Shown here piece by piece: positions 41,213 through 49,359 of a stretch of DNA of 64,000 nt; position 1 is the stretch's first letter, and every line of letters starts with the position of its first letter. A program made the position numbers and the translations under genes. The DNA comes from Oligoflexia bacterium (GTDB lineage Bacteria; Bdellovibrionota; UBA1018), in NCBI GenBank assembly GCA_903935335.1, contig CAIZRG010000049.1:224278-288277 (forward strand). The letters run 5' to 3'. The notes under the pieces were generated by a model. It saw nothing but the letters and a program-made list of their open reading frames with translations. It was not told where the DNA came from and searched no databases.

Positions 41213-41992
41213 CTATTTTAGGTAATAAAGCGTAAATCCTGCAAAAATTTGGTTGGGATTATGAATCAGCTCTGGATTATTTTTCCAAAGTTTTCGCCAC
41301 TTTGAAGTGATCCCATAAAGGTGATGAGAAATTTTTGATAAAGTGTCTTTTCGTTGAATCGAATAAGGATGACCATTTTTTGTAATCATTGCGAACTCAG
41401 AGGTTGCAAGTGTCAAGAGAGTTCCTTTGGATAAGGCGTTGGGGTTGTGAATCTTACCATGATTGGCTTTGTAGATTTCATGCCATCGAAACGGATCTCC
41501 AAAAGCTTTAAATGAAATTTTCATCAAAGTGTCTCCACTTTGGACCGAGTAACTCATTTTTCCAGTCGATGCAGAGTGTTTACCCTTTTTTCCGTGTTTT
41601 TTAGATAGGGTGCCATTCGATGAGGCTTGAGTGGCCGTATGAGATTCTGTTTTTGTAACGTTGTTTGAGCTTGAATGTGGCGTCAATTTATAGCCAATAG
41701 CTTCTGCAGTTTCTTGCTTTAAACCTAATTCAGCGAGGTCTGTTGCAACCTCCGCTTCCGTTGCTACTGGGACAGCGATTGCCGTACTTCGAAAACCTGA
41801 TCCATCTGTACTTGTTTCTAGACTCGTTTCTGAAGAAGAGGCTTCGGATTCGCTGGAATGGTCATTGAATTTGGGAATGGAGCAGCCAGGCCCTAGGATT
41901 GAAGTCAGGAGAATTGCAGAGATCAATCGTAGTCCAAGGAACCACAGGGATTTTTTTCTTTTTTTAGAGAGGTTCATTGGTCTCACTTTCAT
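41213..41992 (-). CDS. LysM-repeat lipoprotein
   Basis: A 259-residue protein with a basic N-terminus, a hydrophobic segment and a lipobox-like LGPGC at about residues 33-37. It then has a Ser/Thr-rich disordered stretch (about 45-145) and two LysM-type repeats (SYSVQSGDTLMKIS and PYSIQRKDTLSKIS, each followed by a W..I/L..N..I-NPN pattern). LysM modules bind peptidoglycan. It may be anchored in the outer membrane and grip the wall. It converges with the GYF-domain gene eight bases away. Start could also be the second Met five codons in. Confidence 0.78.
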   Translation of the reverse strand: MKVRPMNLSKKRKKSLWFLGLRLISAILLTSILGPGCSIPKFNDHSSESEASSSETSLETSTDGSGFRSTAIAVPVATEAEVATDLAELGLKQETAEAIGYKLTPHSSSNNVTKTESHTATQASSNGTLSKKHGKKGKHSASTGKMSYSVQSGDTLMKISFKAFGDPFRWHEIYKANHGKIHNPNALSKGTLLTLATSEFAMITKNGHPYSIQRKDTLSKISHHLYGITSKWRKLWKNNPELIHNPNQIFAGFTLYYLK

Positions 41993-42150
41993 CGGCTCAT
42001 TAGTTGATTTTTTCTATCTACTAAAAGATTTCGGTCTGACAGAATCTTGACTTGAGAAAAATATTTTGATCAAAATAATCTGGAATAAACAGTTTCAGTG
42101 CCTCTTGTTGACGAGGTGTGACAATCAGTGTTAGTGGACAGGCTTGAACC

Positions 42151-44067
42151 ATGAAAAATTTTGATGTGATTGTGATTGGCGGTGGACATGCAGGTTGTGA
42201 AGCTGCTCATGCATCTGCTCAGATGGGTTGTAATACCGCTCTGATTTCTCTTGACTTAAAACGGATTGGAGTCATGTCTTGTAATCCTGCGATTGGGGGT
42301 CTTGCAAAAGGGCAACTGGTCAAAGAGATCGATGCTCTGGGAGGCCTCATGGGGAGGAACACCGATCTGACAGCCATTCAGTACCGACGCTTGAATGCGA
42401 GTAAAGGTCCCGCAGTAAGATCTTCTCGAGCTCAGTGTGATAAGCACTTGTATTCGATCCGTATGCAAGAGCAGTTGGCTCAAGTCCCTCGACTCACTTT
42501 GATCTCAGGGGAAGTCATCCAGCTTGAGTCTTGTGGTAAGAGCATTGAAGGTGTCGTTCTTGCTGATGGAAGCAGTTTGAAAGCTCAAGCTGTCGTGGTG
42601 ACTACGGGAACTTTTCTCAGAGGCCGGATGTTTGTCGGACTTGAGCAGCAAGAGGGAGGAAGGTTAGGGGATCAGGCTTCCGTAGGTCTGAGTGCAAGTT
42701 TGGAACAGCTCGGGTTTCGTTTGAGTCGTTTAAAGACAGGGACTCCTCCTCGATTGCACCGAAAGAGTATTGATTTTAGTAAGCTTGAAGCCCAGCCTGG
42801 AGATTCTGAGCCTGTTCCATTTTCGTTTTACTTAAAACCGGACCGATTTCCCGTATTGCCTCAAGTTTCTTGTCATATTACTTATACCAATTCACGAACT
42901 CATGAGTTGATTGAGGAGAATTTTTCAAAATCCCCTCTTTTTACAGGTGTGATTCAAGGGGTGGGGCCTCGTTACTGTCCTTCGATTGAGGATAAGGTCA
43001 AGCGGTTTGGACATCGCGAAAGGCATCAGATTTTTCTTGAGCCTGAAGGGCTTGAGACAGATGAAATTTATGTGAATGGGATTTCTACGAGCCTTCCAAG
43101 AAATGTGCAAGAACAATTTGTCCGCTCAATTGCAGGGCTTGAGGAAAGTCAGTTTATCCGCTACGGTTATGCCGTTGAATATGATTGCATTGATGCTCGT
43201 CAGCTCAAAGCTACTTTTGAGTCCAAGGATGTCATAGGCCTTTTTTTGGGTGGGCAGATCAACGGAACTTCTGGATACGAAGAAGCTGCAGCGCAAGGTT
43301 TGATTGCTGGGATGAATGCTGCTTTGCAAGTGCATGGGCAAGAACCTCTCGTTTTCTCACGAGCCGATGGATATATGGGGGTGTTGGCGGATGACCTGGT
43401 TTTGAAGGGGGCTGATGAACCTTACCGAATGTTCACCTCTCGAGCAGAGTACCGGCTTTTGCTGCGAGAGGATAATGCAGATCTCAGGTTAAGTGAGACC
43501 GGTCATCGAGTAGGACTGCTTTCAGATGAGTGTTTTAAACAATTTATGAAGCGAAAAGAGGCCATTGAATATTGGAAAGGCAAGTTGTCTCAGTTTTATG
43601 TGATGCCTAATTCCGAAGTGAATCAATGGCTGTCTCAAAAAGGGTTGAACCGATTAAAAGACCGCGTGGGTGGCGAGGTCTTTTTGAGGCGACCTGAGGT
43701 GAACTGGTCGACTCTTTGTGAATTTGGTTTTGATGGAGAAACTGTGGCCTCGGATGTCCGCGAGCAAGTAGAAATCCAGATCAAGTATCAAGGATATATT
43801 CAAAGAGATTTTGATCTTTTAGAGGGCGTCAGGAAAAGTGAGGCTTTGAAGATCCCTTCCTATTTAGATTTTAATCAAATTCCTGGTCTTTCTAATGAAA
43901 TTAAGAGCAGACTGAGTTTGACTCGACCTGAAACTTTAGGCCAGGCTTCACGAATGGCGGGAATGACTCCTGCAGCGGTTGCTCACTTGTTGATTTATCT
44001 AAAAATGCGATCAAACAGCTTAAAAACTGAGACAAAAACTGAGACAAAAAATGATGAACAGGGATGA
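42151..44067 (+). CDS. mnmG: tRNA U34 carboxymethylaminomethyl modification enzyme MnmG
   Basis: A 638-residue FAD enzyme of the GidA family. VIVIGGGHAGCEAA at the N-terminus is the dinucleotide fold. SCNPAIGGLAKGQLVKEIDALGG, GTFLRGRMFVG and the FTSRAEYRLLLREDNAD motif are diagnostic. It partners MnmE (at 18.8 kb) in modifying U34 of tRNAs for Lys, Glu, Gln, Leu and Arg. Its end overlaps the rsmG start by 17 bases. The C-terminal tail has a short duplicated KTETKTETK. Confidence 0.97.
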   Translation: MKNFDVIVIGGGHAGCEAAHASAQMGCNTALISLDLKRIGVMSCNPAIGGLAKGQLVKEIDALGGLMGRNTDLTAIQYRRLNASKGPAVRSSRAQCDKHLYSIRMQEQLAQVPRLTLISGEVIQLESCGKSIEGVVLADGSSLKAQAVVVTTGTFLRGRMFVGLEQQEGGRLGDQASVGLSASLEQLGFRLSRLKTGTPPRLHRKSIDFSKLEAQPGDSEPVPFSFYLKPDRFPVLPQVSCHITYTNSRTHELIEENFSKSPLFTGVIQGVGPRYCPSIEDKVKRFGHRERHQIFLEPEGLETDEIYVNGISTSLPRNVQEQFVRSIAGLEESQFIRYGYAVEYDCIDARQLKATFESKDVIGLFLGGQINGTSGYEEAAAQGLIAGMNAALQVHGQEPLVFSRADGYMGVLADDLVLKGADEPYRMFTSRAEYRLLLREDNADLRLSETGHRVGLLSDECFKQFMKRKEAIEYWKGKLSQFYVMPNSEVNQWLSQKGLNRLKDRVGGEVFLRRPEVNWSTLCEFGFDGETVASDVREQVEIQIKYQGYIQRDFDLLEGVRKSEALKIPSYLDFNQIPGLSNEIKSRLSLTRPETLGQASRMAGMTPAAVAHLLIYLKMRSNSLKTETKTETKNDEQG

Positions 44068-44713
44068 AGTGAAGGTTATGGAGCTCAGACAGCTGCTTGC
44101 CCAACACCCTTTCGCTCTTTCTCAGGAGTCAGTAGAGAAAATTTTGGAATTTTATGGAATCATTCAAGCAGAAAACGAGCGCCAAAATCTCACACGATTG
44201 CTGACTCCTTCTCTTTTTTTTCATGGCCATGTTGAGGATGTTTTAGAGCTTTTGAAATGGAATCGTTTGCAATACCCTTCTTTGGATTTGGGATCTGGAG
44301 TCGGTGTACCAGGGATTTTAGCTGCTTTAATTTCCTCTGGGAAGTGGGTACTTGCTGAATCCGAAAAGAGGAAAGCGGATTACCTTGCTCGAGCTGTAGT
44401 GCAGCTTGAACTTCAGGAGCAGGTTCAAGTTTATTCAGGGCGCGCAGAAAATTTTTTAAAAGATCATCGGGTGAATTGTGTTGTCGTTCGGGCTGTGGGG
44501 TCGTTAGACAGGATTTATCCCCTGATTCGAAAATGTTCCACGTGGAACAATCTTATTTTGTTCAAAGGACCTGCTTGGAAGCAGGAGTGGGAAAGTTTTC
44601 AAAAGGGAAGATGGGCTAAAGAGCTGGTGGTGCAGGACCAAAAATCTTACTTGACCGGGCCTCAGGGAGATCTGAAGGAGAGGATTTTTTTAAAACTCGC
44701 GCGGACCTCTTGA
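44051..44713 (+). CDS. rsmG: 16S rRNA m7G527 methyltransferase RsmG
   Basis: A 220-residue SAM-dependent methyltransferase. The motif I glycine loop reads LDLGSGVGVPGILAAL. The family helical N-terminus (ILEFYGIIQAENERQNLTRL) precedes it, and VVVRAVGSLDRIYPL follows. It methylates G527 of 16S rRNA. It starts inside the end of mnmG, and the nearest in-frame alternative start is nine codons later. A perfect parS site sits within its coding sequence (44534-44549), encoding part of CSTWNN, so the protein has accommodated the ParB site. Confidence 0.95.
   Translation: MMNRDEVKVMELRQLLAQHPFALSQESVEKILEFYGIIQAENERQNLTRLLTPSLFFHGHVEDVLELLKWNRLQYPSLDLGSGVGVPGILAALISSGKWVLAESEKRKADYLARAVVQLELQEQVQVYSGRAENFLKDHRVNCVVVRAVGSLDRIYPLIRKCSTWNNLILFKGPAWKQEWESFQKGRWAKELVVQDQKSYLTGPQGDLKERIFLKLARTS
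44534..44549. promoter_or_regulatory. parS: parS site inside rsmG
   Basis: The perfect 16-base palindrome TGTTCCACGTGGAACA, the consensus ParB binding site, lies in frame inside the rsmG coding region. It is about 400 bases before parA and 30.7 kb from oriC. Confidence 0.95.
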
Positions 44714-44723
44714 GATTTTTAGA

Positions 44724-44739
44724 TGTTCCACGTGGAACA
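44724..44739. promoter_or_regulatory. parS: parS site between rsmG and parA
   Basis: A second perfect copy of TGTTCCACGTGGAACA, ten bases after the rsmG stop and about 195 bases upstream of parA. The two sites are 190 bases apart, close enough for one ParB nucleation complex. It may also give autoregulation of parAB. Confidence 0.95.
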
Positions 44740-44934
44740 TCAATTCATACCTAGAACAGAATAGTTTTGAATTTTCTTGCTACTTTTAAAATTCACGACT
44801 AGCCTAAGAAGCCGATGTTTGCAGCTTGCAAATAAAAAATTTGAAAAAACTGAAAGATTATCCACACCAACCACCGCCGTCATTTTCTAGGGATGTCGAG
44901 TTGGCATCCCTAGAAATCTACTGAAGGAGCATTC

Positions 44935-45786
44935 ATGGGTAAAATTATTGCTATTGCGAATCAAAAGGGGGGAGTGGGGAAGACCACGACTACCGTGAAT
45001 CTTGCTGCTTCTCTTGCTATTGCTGAAAAAAAAACGCTCGTTTTAGATTTTGATCCTCAAGGAAATGCGAGTTCTGCTTTTGGAATTGATCGATCCCAGA
45101 TCGGAAGTCGAGGAACTATTTACCAGGCGTTGATTGGTCAAACTCAAGTTGCAGATGTCATTCAGCCAACCGAGATGGATTGTTTATTTGTAGCTCCTGC
45201 AACCAGCGATCTTGCAGGAGCAGAGATTGAACTGGTAGGAGCCTTTGCAAGAGAAGGTAAGCTGAAGGCTGCTCTATCAGAAATTCAAAGGGAGTATGAT
45301 TTTATACTGATTGATTGTCCACCTTCACTGGGTTTATTGACGATTAATGCTTTGACAGCAGCACATTCTTTTTTAGTTCCCTTACAGTGTGAGTATTTTG
45401 CATTGGAGGGGCTGACTCAGCTTTTACACACGGTTTCTCTGATTCGCCAGAATCTGAATCCAGATTTGAAAGAAGAAGGAATTGTCTTGACTATGTACGA
45501 TAGTCGAAACAACCTAGCCAATGAAGTTGTAAAAGAAGTTCGAACTCATTTTCAGGAAAAGGTTTTTAAGACTGTTGTTCCAAGAAATGTTCGACTGAGT
45601 GAGTGTTCCAGTTTCGGAAAGCCCATTGTTTTATACGATATTGATTCAAAAGGCTGTTTGGCTTACTTGAACCTAGCTAAGGAAGTTCTTGCTCGAAATC
45701 AGGATCAGTTGCTCTTGGCTGAGTCCCAGCGGACTTCGTTGGGAAAGCAACCCGTGCGGTCAGAGGGTTGGGTCGGTCATTCATAG
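44935..45786 (+). CDS. parA: Chromosome partitioning ATPase ParA (Soj)
   Basis: A 283-residue deviant Walker ATPase. The P-loop is KGGVGKTTT at about 10-18 with the signature Lys. FDPQGNASSAFG is switch I and ILIDCPPSLGLLTINAL is Walker B. It dimerises on nucleoid DNA and is stimulated by ParB to move the origin. GAAGGAG lies six bases before the ATG. It is somewhat longer than B. subtilis Soj (253), with an extra C-terminal tail of about 25 residues. It is followed by parB after 55 bases. Confidence 0.96.
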   Translation: MGKIIAIANQKGGVGKTTTTVNLAASLAIAEKKTLVLDFDPQGNASSAFGIDRSQIGSRGTIYQALIGQTQVADVIQPTEMDCLFVAPATSDLAGAEIELVGAFAREGKLKAALSEIQREYDFILIDCPPSLGLLTINALTAAHSFLVPLQCEYFALEGLTQLLHTVSLIRQNLNPDLKEEGIVLTMYDSRNNLANEVVKEVRTHFQEKVFKTVVPRNVRLSECSSFGKPIVLYDIDSKGCLAYLNLAKEVLARNQDQLLLAESQRTSLGKQPVRSEGWVGHS

Positions 45787-45841
45787 GGATAGGTTAAGAA
45801 ATTTACTTTAATTTTTTAGATGGAACGTTTTGGAGGAATTT

Positions 45842-46789
45842 GTGGCTCAAAAACCAGCTTTAGGAAAGGGTTTAGCTTCGTTGCTTCCTTCCGCTAGTTC
45901 AGCGGTAGCTCCAGGAGCCTTGTTAGCAGGGAGCTCGGTTGGAGCCTCGTCTCCACAAGAAGGGGCAAGCCGAGATCGCCATCTTGGGATTAGTATGGCT
46001 TCGGTGGATGACATTCAGGCTAATTGCTTTCAACCTCGCAAAGAATTTGATGAAAGTGCTCTCCAAGAGCTTGCACAGTCCATTGAAACCAGTGGGCTCA
46101 TCCAACCCCTCGTGGTTCGCAAGAGTTCTAAGGCAGGTTATGAGCTCATTGCTGGGGAAAGGCGACTGAGAGCGGCTAAAATGGCTGGGTTGAAACAGGT
46201 TCCGATTGTTATACGGCGCTCAACGGATAAAGAAAGTCTCGAATTAGCATTGATTGAGAATATTCAACGGCAAGATCTCAACTGTATGGATGAAGCACTG
46301 GCTTATGCTCAACTCATTCAAGAGTTTTCTTTAACGCAGGAATCAGTGGCCTATCGTGTCGGGAAAGACCGTGCAACTGTTGCTAACTATCTCCGTCTTT
46401 TGAAATTGCCAGAAACTATAAAAGATGACTTAAAAAGTAAGGTATTGAGTTTCGGCCATGGCAAAGCTCTTCTGGGGATTGAGGATCCTGAGATGAGGAT
46501 TCGAGCTCGAGCTTTAATTCTTGAAAAGCATCTCAGTGTTCGAGAAACAGAGGCTTTGGTGGAAGCGATGAAAAGTCATGTTGATCCATCCAAGCAGTTT
46601 GTGAAAACGGACCCAGGAAAAGGAGCGCTTGCAACCCGTTTGGCGAATCTGTCTCTTGAGCTGGGACGTCAATGGTCGACTCGGATTGAGATTCAAGGGA
46701 GCGAAAAACGGGGAAAAATTGTAATTCATTACTCCACAAGACAAGAGCTTGATCGAATCTTAGAAGAGATGCAAACTGATAAAGTATGA
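45842..46789 (+). CDS. parB: Chromosome partitioning CTPase/DNA-binding protein ParB
   Basis: A 315-residue ParB. The N-terminus KPALGKGLASLLP is the ParA-stimulating peptide. FQPRKEFDESALQELAQSIETSGLIQPLVVR, GERRLRAAK and IENIQRQDLN form the CTP-binding domain. VGKDRATVANYLRLL is the helix-turn-helix that reads parS. The GTG at 45842 is preferred because GGAGGA lies five bases upstream; a TTG twelve bases earlier would overlap that site. The residue run after the N-terminus (about 17-45) is Ala/Ser-rich and disordered. It overlaps the bactofilin start by four bases. Confidence 0.96.
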   Translation: MAQKPALGKGLASLLPSASSAVAPGALLAGSSVGASSPQEGASRDRHLGISMASVDDIQANCFQPRKEFDESALQELAQSIETSGLIQPLVVRKSSKAGYELIAGERRLRAAKMAGLKQVPIVIRRSTDKESLELALIENIQRQDLNCMDEALAYAQLIQEFSLTQESVAYRVGKDRATVANYLRLLKLPETIKDDLKSKVLSFGHGKALLGIEDPEMRIRARALILEKHLSVRETEALVEAMKSHVDPSKQFVKTDPGKGALATRLANLSLELGRQWSTRIEIQGSEKRGKIVIHYSTRQELDRILEEMQTDKV

Positions 46790-47181
46790 GTCGTTCCACA
46801 GATCTAACAACACCGGTAACACATCCTCTGGTCACAGCAGTCATCGATCAGGGGTGTGAGTTTGAGGGGAAGCTTTGTTTTCACGGGACCGTCCGTATAG
46901 GGGGCTCCTTTCGGGGGGAAATCTATACGCCGGATACCTTGATTATTAGTGAAGGAGCCCGAGTCCATGCCCAAATTGAGGCAGGTGTCATTATTATCAG
47001 TGGCGAAGTCAATGGGAGCCTGAGGGCCAAGTACCGGATTGAGATCCATCGACCTGCAATTTTTAGGGGTGATATTCTAACTCCCAGCTTAAGTGTGGAC
47101 GAAGGAGTTATTTTTGAAGGCAGCAGCAAAATGACTCATACTCCAGAGGCATCAGTTCGATCATTTTTGATTTCTAAGTAA
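46786..47181 (+). CDS. Bactofilin
   Basis: A 131-residue protein with the beta-helical bactofilin core (FEGKLCFHGTVRIGGSFRGEI, then hydrophobic repeats such as LIISEGARVHAQIEAG and IIISGEVNGSL) and short disordered ends. It polymerises without nucleotide. Its four-base overlap with parB suggests a role tied to origin or ParABS positioning, as described for bactofilins acting as ParABS scaffolds in Myxococcus. It is the last gene before the accessory insertion. Confidence 0.93.
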   Translation: MSRSTDLTTPVTHPLVTAVIDQGCEFEGKLCFHGTVRIGGSFRGEIYTPDTLIISEGARVHAQIEAGVIIISGEVNGSLRAKYRIEIHRPAIFRGDILTPSLSVDEGVIFEGSSKMTHTPEASVRSFLISK

Positions 47182-47592
47182 GATAGCCTTGTGCGGGTGT
47201 AACAGAGAGCAAAGAAGTTTGCAGTTTGAGCCCTGTCTTTCTACCTTTCTCAGCATCATTTTTTTACGCGATTGTGTGTTTTTACCCTGGCCTACAGCCG
47301 AGTTTAATTTTTAGTAACCAGACAGAAACTACCCTATTTTTTATTTTTTCTTAAATATAAAAACTCAAAAAAATGATTATTGTTGCTGCCCGGCAACCCC
47401 CTATTTCTGAACAGCCAAATTACATATTTATATATCGATACTCTTACCCCTTGTTTTCCCCTTTTTTAACCCTTAAATTCTAGGAAATCTAAAAATCTTA
47501 GGGAGGCGAAAAGAAGAGGGCATTTGTTCTGCGGTCAAAGCAACACAGTCCTGTTGACAGATAGTCATATTTTATCATATAATGTATGACAA
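47182..47592. other. Intergenic region at the left edge of the accessory insertion
   Basis: About 410 bases with no convincing ORF. It contains a short inverted repeat GTTGC-TGCCCG-GCAAC near 47382-47397 and T-rich stretches. The sequence probably holds the terminator of the parAB-bactofilin operon and the boundary of the inserted segment, but no exact junction or attachment repeat was found. Confidence 0.4.
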
Positions 47593-47842
47593 ATGGGTGA
47601 GATTTTCCGCTTTGCCCGCATCATCATTCGAATTTGGTCTAACGACCACGATTCACCTCGTCGAGGCTTTTTGGCCGAGTATGAAAAACTGGGAAGCCAA
47701 GGCAAAGTTTAAAATAGAGGACTTAAGTTGTCTTGAATGTCAGGGGTTCAGCGCAAAAGATATCCGGGTAATAATCAAAGAACTCAAGAAGAGGCATTCC
47801 AAGATCATTCAAAAGTGGAGAGAGATTCATGAGCAAGATTAA
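47593..47842 (+). pseudogene. DUF4160-like gene, frameshifted
   Basis: From the ATG at 47593 one frame encodes MGEIFRFARIIIRIWSNDHD, which matches the start of small DUF4160 proteins. From about 47655 a second frame continues EAKAKFKIEDL and GFSAKDIRVIIKELKKRH to KWREIHEQD, matching the end. A single frameshift divides them. The downstream RHH gene overlaps the tail. DUF4160 genes commonly occur in small two-gene modules resembling toxin-antitoxin pairs. Confidence 0.6.
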
Positions 47843-48068
47843 TTACGGGAAAAAAAATCTGAGGATTCAAGAGGACTTTGAGCCAAAAAATGCAAAAGAG
47901 AGAATCTCTATCTGGGTCGATGAACAGCTGGTGGACGCCTTTCGTGAGCGCGCAAGGGTTGAAAACAGTAAGTACCAAACCCTTATGAATGAAGCGTTAA
48001 GACAGTTTATCAATAAACCCTCGCTGATTGAAAGAGTTGAGAGAATTGAAAAGAAGTTGGCGATCTAG
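47829..48068 (+). CDS. Ribbon-helix-helix (CopG/BrnA-like) small protein
   Basis: A 79-residue protein with KERISIWVDEQLVDAFRERARVENSKYQTLMNEAL, a beta strand followed by two helices as in ribbon-helix-helix antitoxins. YQTLMNEALRQFI is the usual end of this class. It overlaps the preceding DUF4160-like pseudogene by 14 bases, so the two look like a coupled pair of which the first member has been inactivated. It may now be a solitary antitoxin or repressor. Confidence 0.65.
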   Translation: MSKINYGKKNLRIQEDFEPKNAKERISIWVDEQLVDAFRERARVENSKYQTLMNEALRQFINKPSLIERVERIEKKLAI

Positions 48069-48137
48069 GGTTTTTGGAAAGTTAACTTTTCAAAGAGTGG
48101 CTCGGATATTTCGGTTAATGTTATAGCAAGGAATGAG

Positions 48138-48728
48138 GTGTTTGTTGTGGAAACAAAAAGACCAAAACTAGACAAAAGCATCAACATTTGTGATTTTTCT
48201 GATTTTTATTGGATGAAAGCTGAACTTCAAGAGTTTTGTCGTAAGATGGGGCTATCAACTTATGGTGGAAAAATTGAAATTACTGAAAGAATTAAAATTT
48301 TTCTTAAAACAGGGAATCGAGTTACTGCACCGCCTATAGTTAATAAGTCGAAACTTGCCAATGAAAATTATGGTTCGCTTAGTTTGAACACGATAGTGAA
48401 AGAAAATTTTCGCTTCACACGAGAAATTCGTAATTTTTTTGAAACTGAAGCTGGAAATCAATTTCATTTCTCAGTTACGTTGCAGCGGTTTATTAAAGAA
48501 AATCCAGGGATTACTTTTCAGCAAATTATCAATGAATGGAATCGGCAAAGAGAAAAGGGTGAAACTGGGGGAAAAAAGAAAATTGATCCTCAATTCGAAT
48601 ATAATCAATTTACCAGAGACTACTTTACTGATTCTAAAAATGTAAGTAAAACACGAAAAGATTGTATTTTAGCGTGGAAGGAAATTCGCTCAAAAAGAGG
48701 CGAGCGAAAGTACAAGCCACAAACCTAG
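48138..48728 (+). CDS. SAP-domain protein with DUF6434-like C-terminal part
   Basis: A 196-residue protein. Residues 20-60 form a SAP-like helix-extended-loop-helix (MKAELQEFCRKMGLSTYGGK then ITERIKIFLKTG), a nucleic-acid binding motif. The middle and end resemble the partner region found in a small family of uncharacterised SAP proteins (ENFRFTREIRNFFETEAG and FTRDYFTDSKNVSKTRKDCILAWK). The start is a GTG with AAGGA seven bases upstream; a second GTG lies three codons later. It is an accessory gene of unknown role. Confidence 0.55.
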   Translation: MFVVETKRPKLDKSINICDFSDFYWMKAELQEFCRKMGLSTYGGKIEITERIKIFLKTGNRVTAPPIVNKSKLANENYGSLSLNTIVKENFRFTREIRNFFETEAGNQFHFSVTLQRFIKENPGITFQQIINEWNRQREKGETGGKKKIDPQFEYNQFTRDYFTDSKNVSKTRKDCILAWKEIRSKRGERKYKPQT

Positions 48729-48763
48729 GCGTATGGCAAGAATTCAGTCGAAGAGTGACCTAA

Positions 48764-48919
48764 TTGTCTAAACAATGTCTTGATCGCCGAATGGGTGCTA
48801 TTGAAACTCTTGAAAAAGAAGTGCGGGCCTGGACCAAGGTTTGTAACAAAAAGAAGATAAAGATTAATTGGCAATTCATCAAAACAGATGCTCGTAAAAA
48901 ACTTGTTCGATTCTATTAA
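48764..48919 (+). pseudogene. IS630-family transposase, C-terminal fragment
   Basis: About 51 codons with QCLDRR, ETLEKEVRAWTKVCNKK and KINWQFIKTDARKKLVRFY, the invariant end of one IS630 subgroup. A stop immediately upstream shows that the rest is deleted or shifted. It differs from the IS630 remnant at 1.5-2.0 kb. Confidence 0.7.
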
Positions 48920-48924
48920 AGATA

Positions 48925-49179
48925 TTAGAATCTGTTTTTTCGATAGAGAGCCTGTGCGCCCTCTAGAGCCTCTTTAGGGTCTGAGCCAAAATTCCGGGAG
49001 AGAAGTGAAATTACTTCTTCAGCTGAAAAAATTCGATTCCGTTCAAATCCAGTTCTTTCGCGAACAGTGTTGTATTTTTGAAGAAGATCCACAGCGGTGT
49101 TCGCTGCTTGCCAACTTACAGAAAGTTTTTCTTGGAGTTGCTTTACGGTGAAAATAGGATTCCCTACTAGCCAAGGAAG
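48925..49179 (-). pseudogene. Fic-family protein, C-terminal winged-helix fragment
   Basis: The minus strand encodes NPIFTVKQLQEKLSVSWQAA, then DLLQKYNTVRERTG and RNRIFSAEEVISLL, ending at TAA 48925-48927. This is the winged-helix tail that follows the Fic AMP-transferase domain in many bacterial proteins. The catalytic HPFxxGNGR domain is absent. An upstream frame at about 49190-49320 may be more of the same gene, but it was not recognised. The remainder was probably lost with the intron or hairpin insertion. Confidence 0.6.
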
Positions 49180-49320
49180 CCCCGTTCAGCGGTTGATCCC
49201 TTTCGAAAGTTACCCCGAGCATTCCAGGCAAAAGGCAGTGATTCAATGTTCTCTTTTGTATTAAGAGTTTCTCTATGGGAGGCAACGATTGCATGAGCAA
49301 TGAATTCTGTTATGGGCGCT

Positions 49321-49359
49321 TGACGTCCTCCCCGTCCCTTTAGGGCGGGGAGGACGTCA
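49321..49359. repeat. GC-rich hairpin, target site of the group IIC intron
   Basis: A 39-base inverted repeat (arms TGACGTCCTCCCCG-T-CCC and GGG-CGGGGAGGACGTCA, loop TTTA, one bulged T) ends exactly one base before the intron. Group IIC introns are known to insert just after terminator-like hairpins. The hairpin itself resembles those at IS200/IS605 ends, but no transposase is present. Confidence 0.85.
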
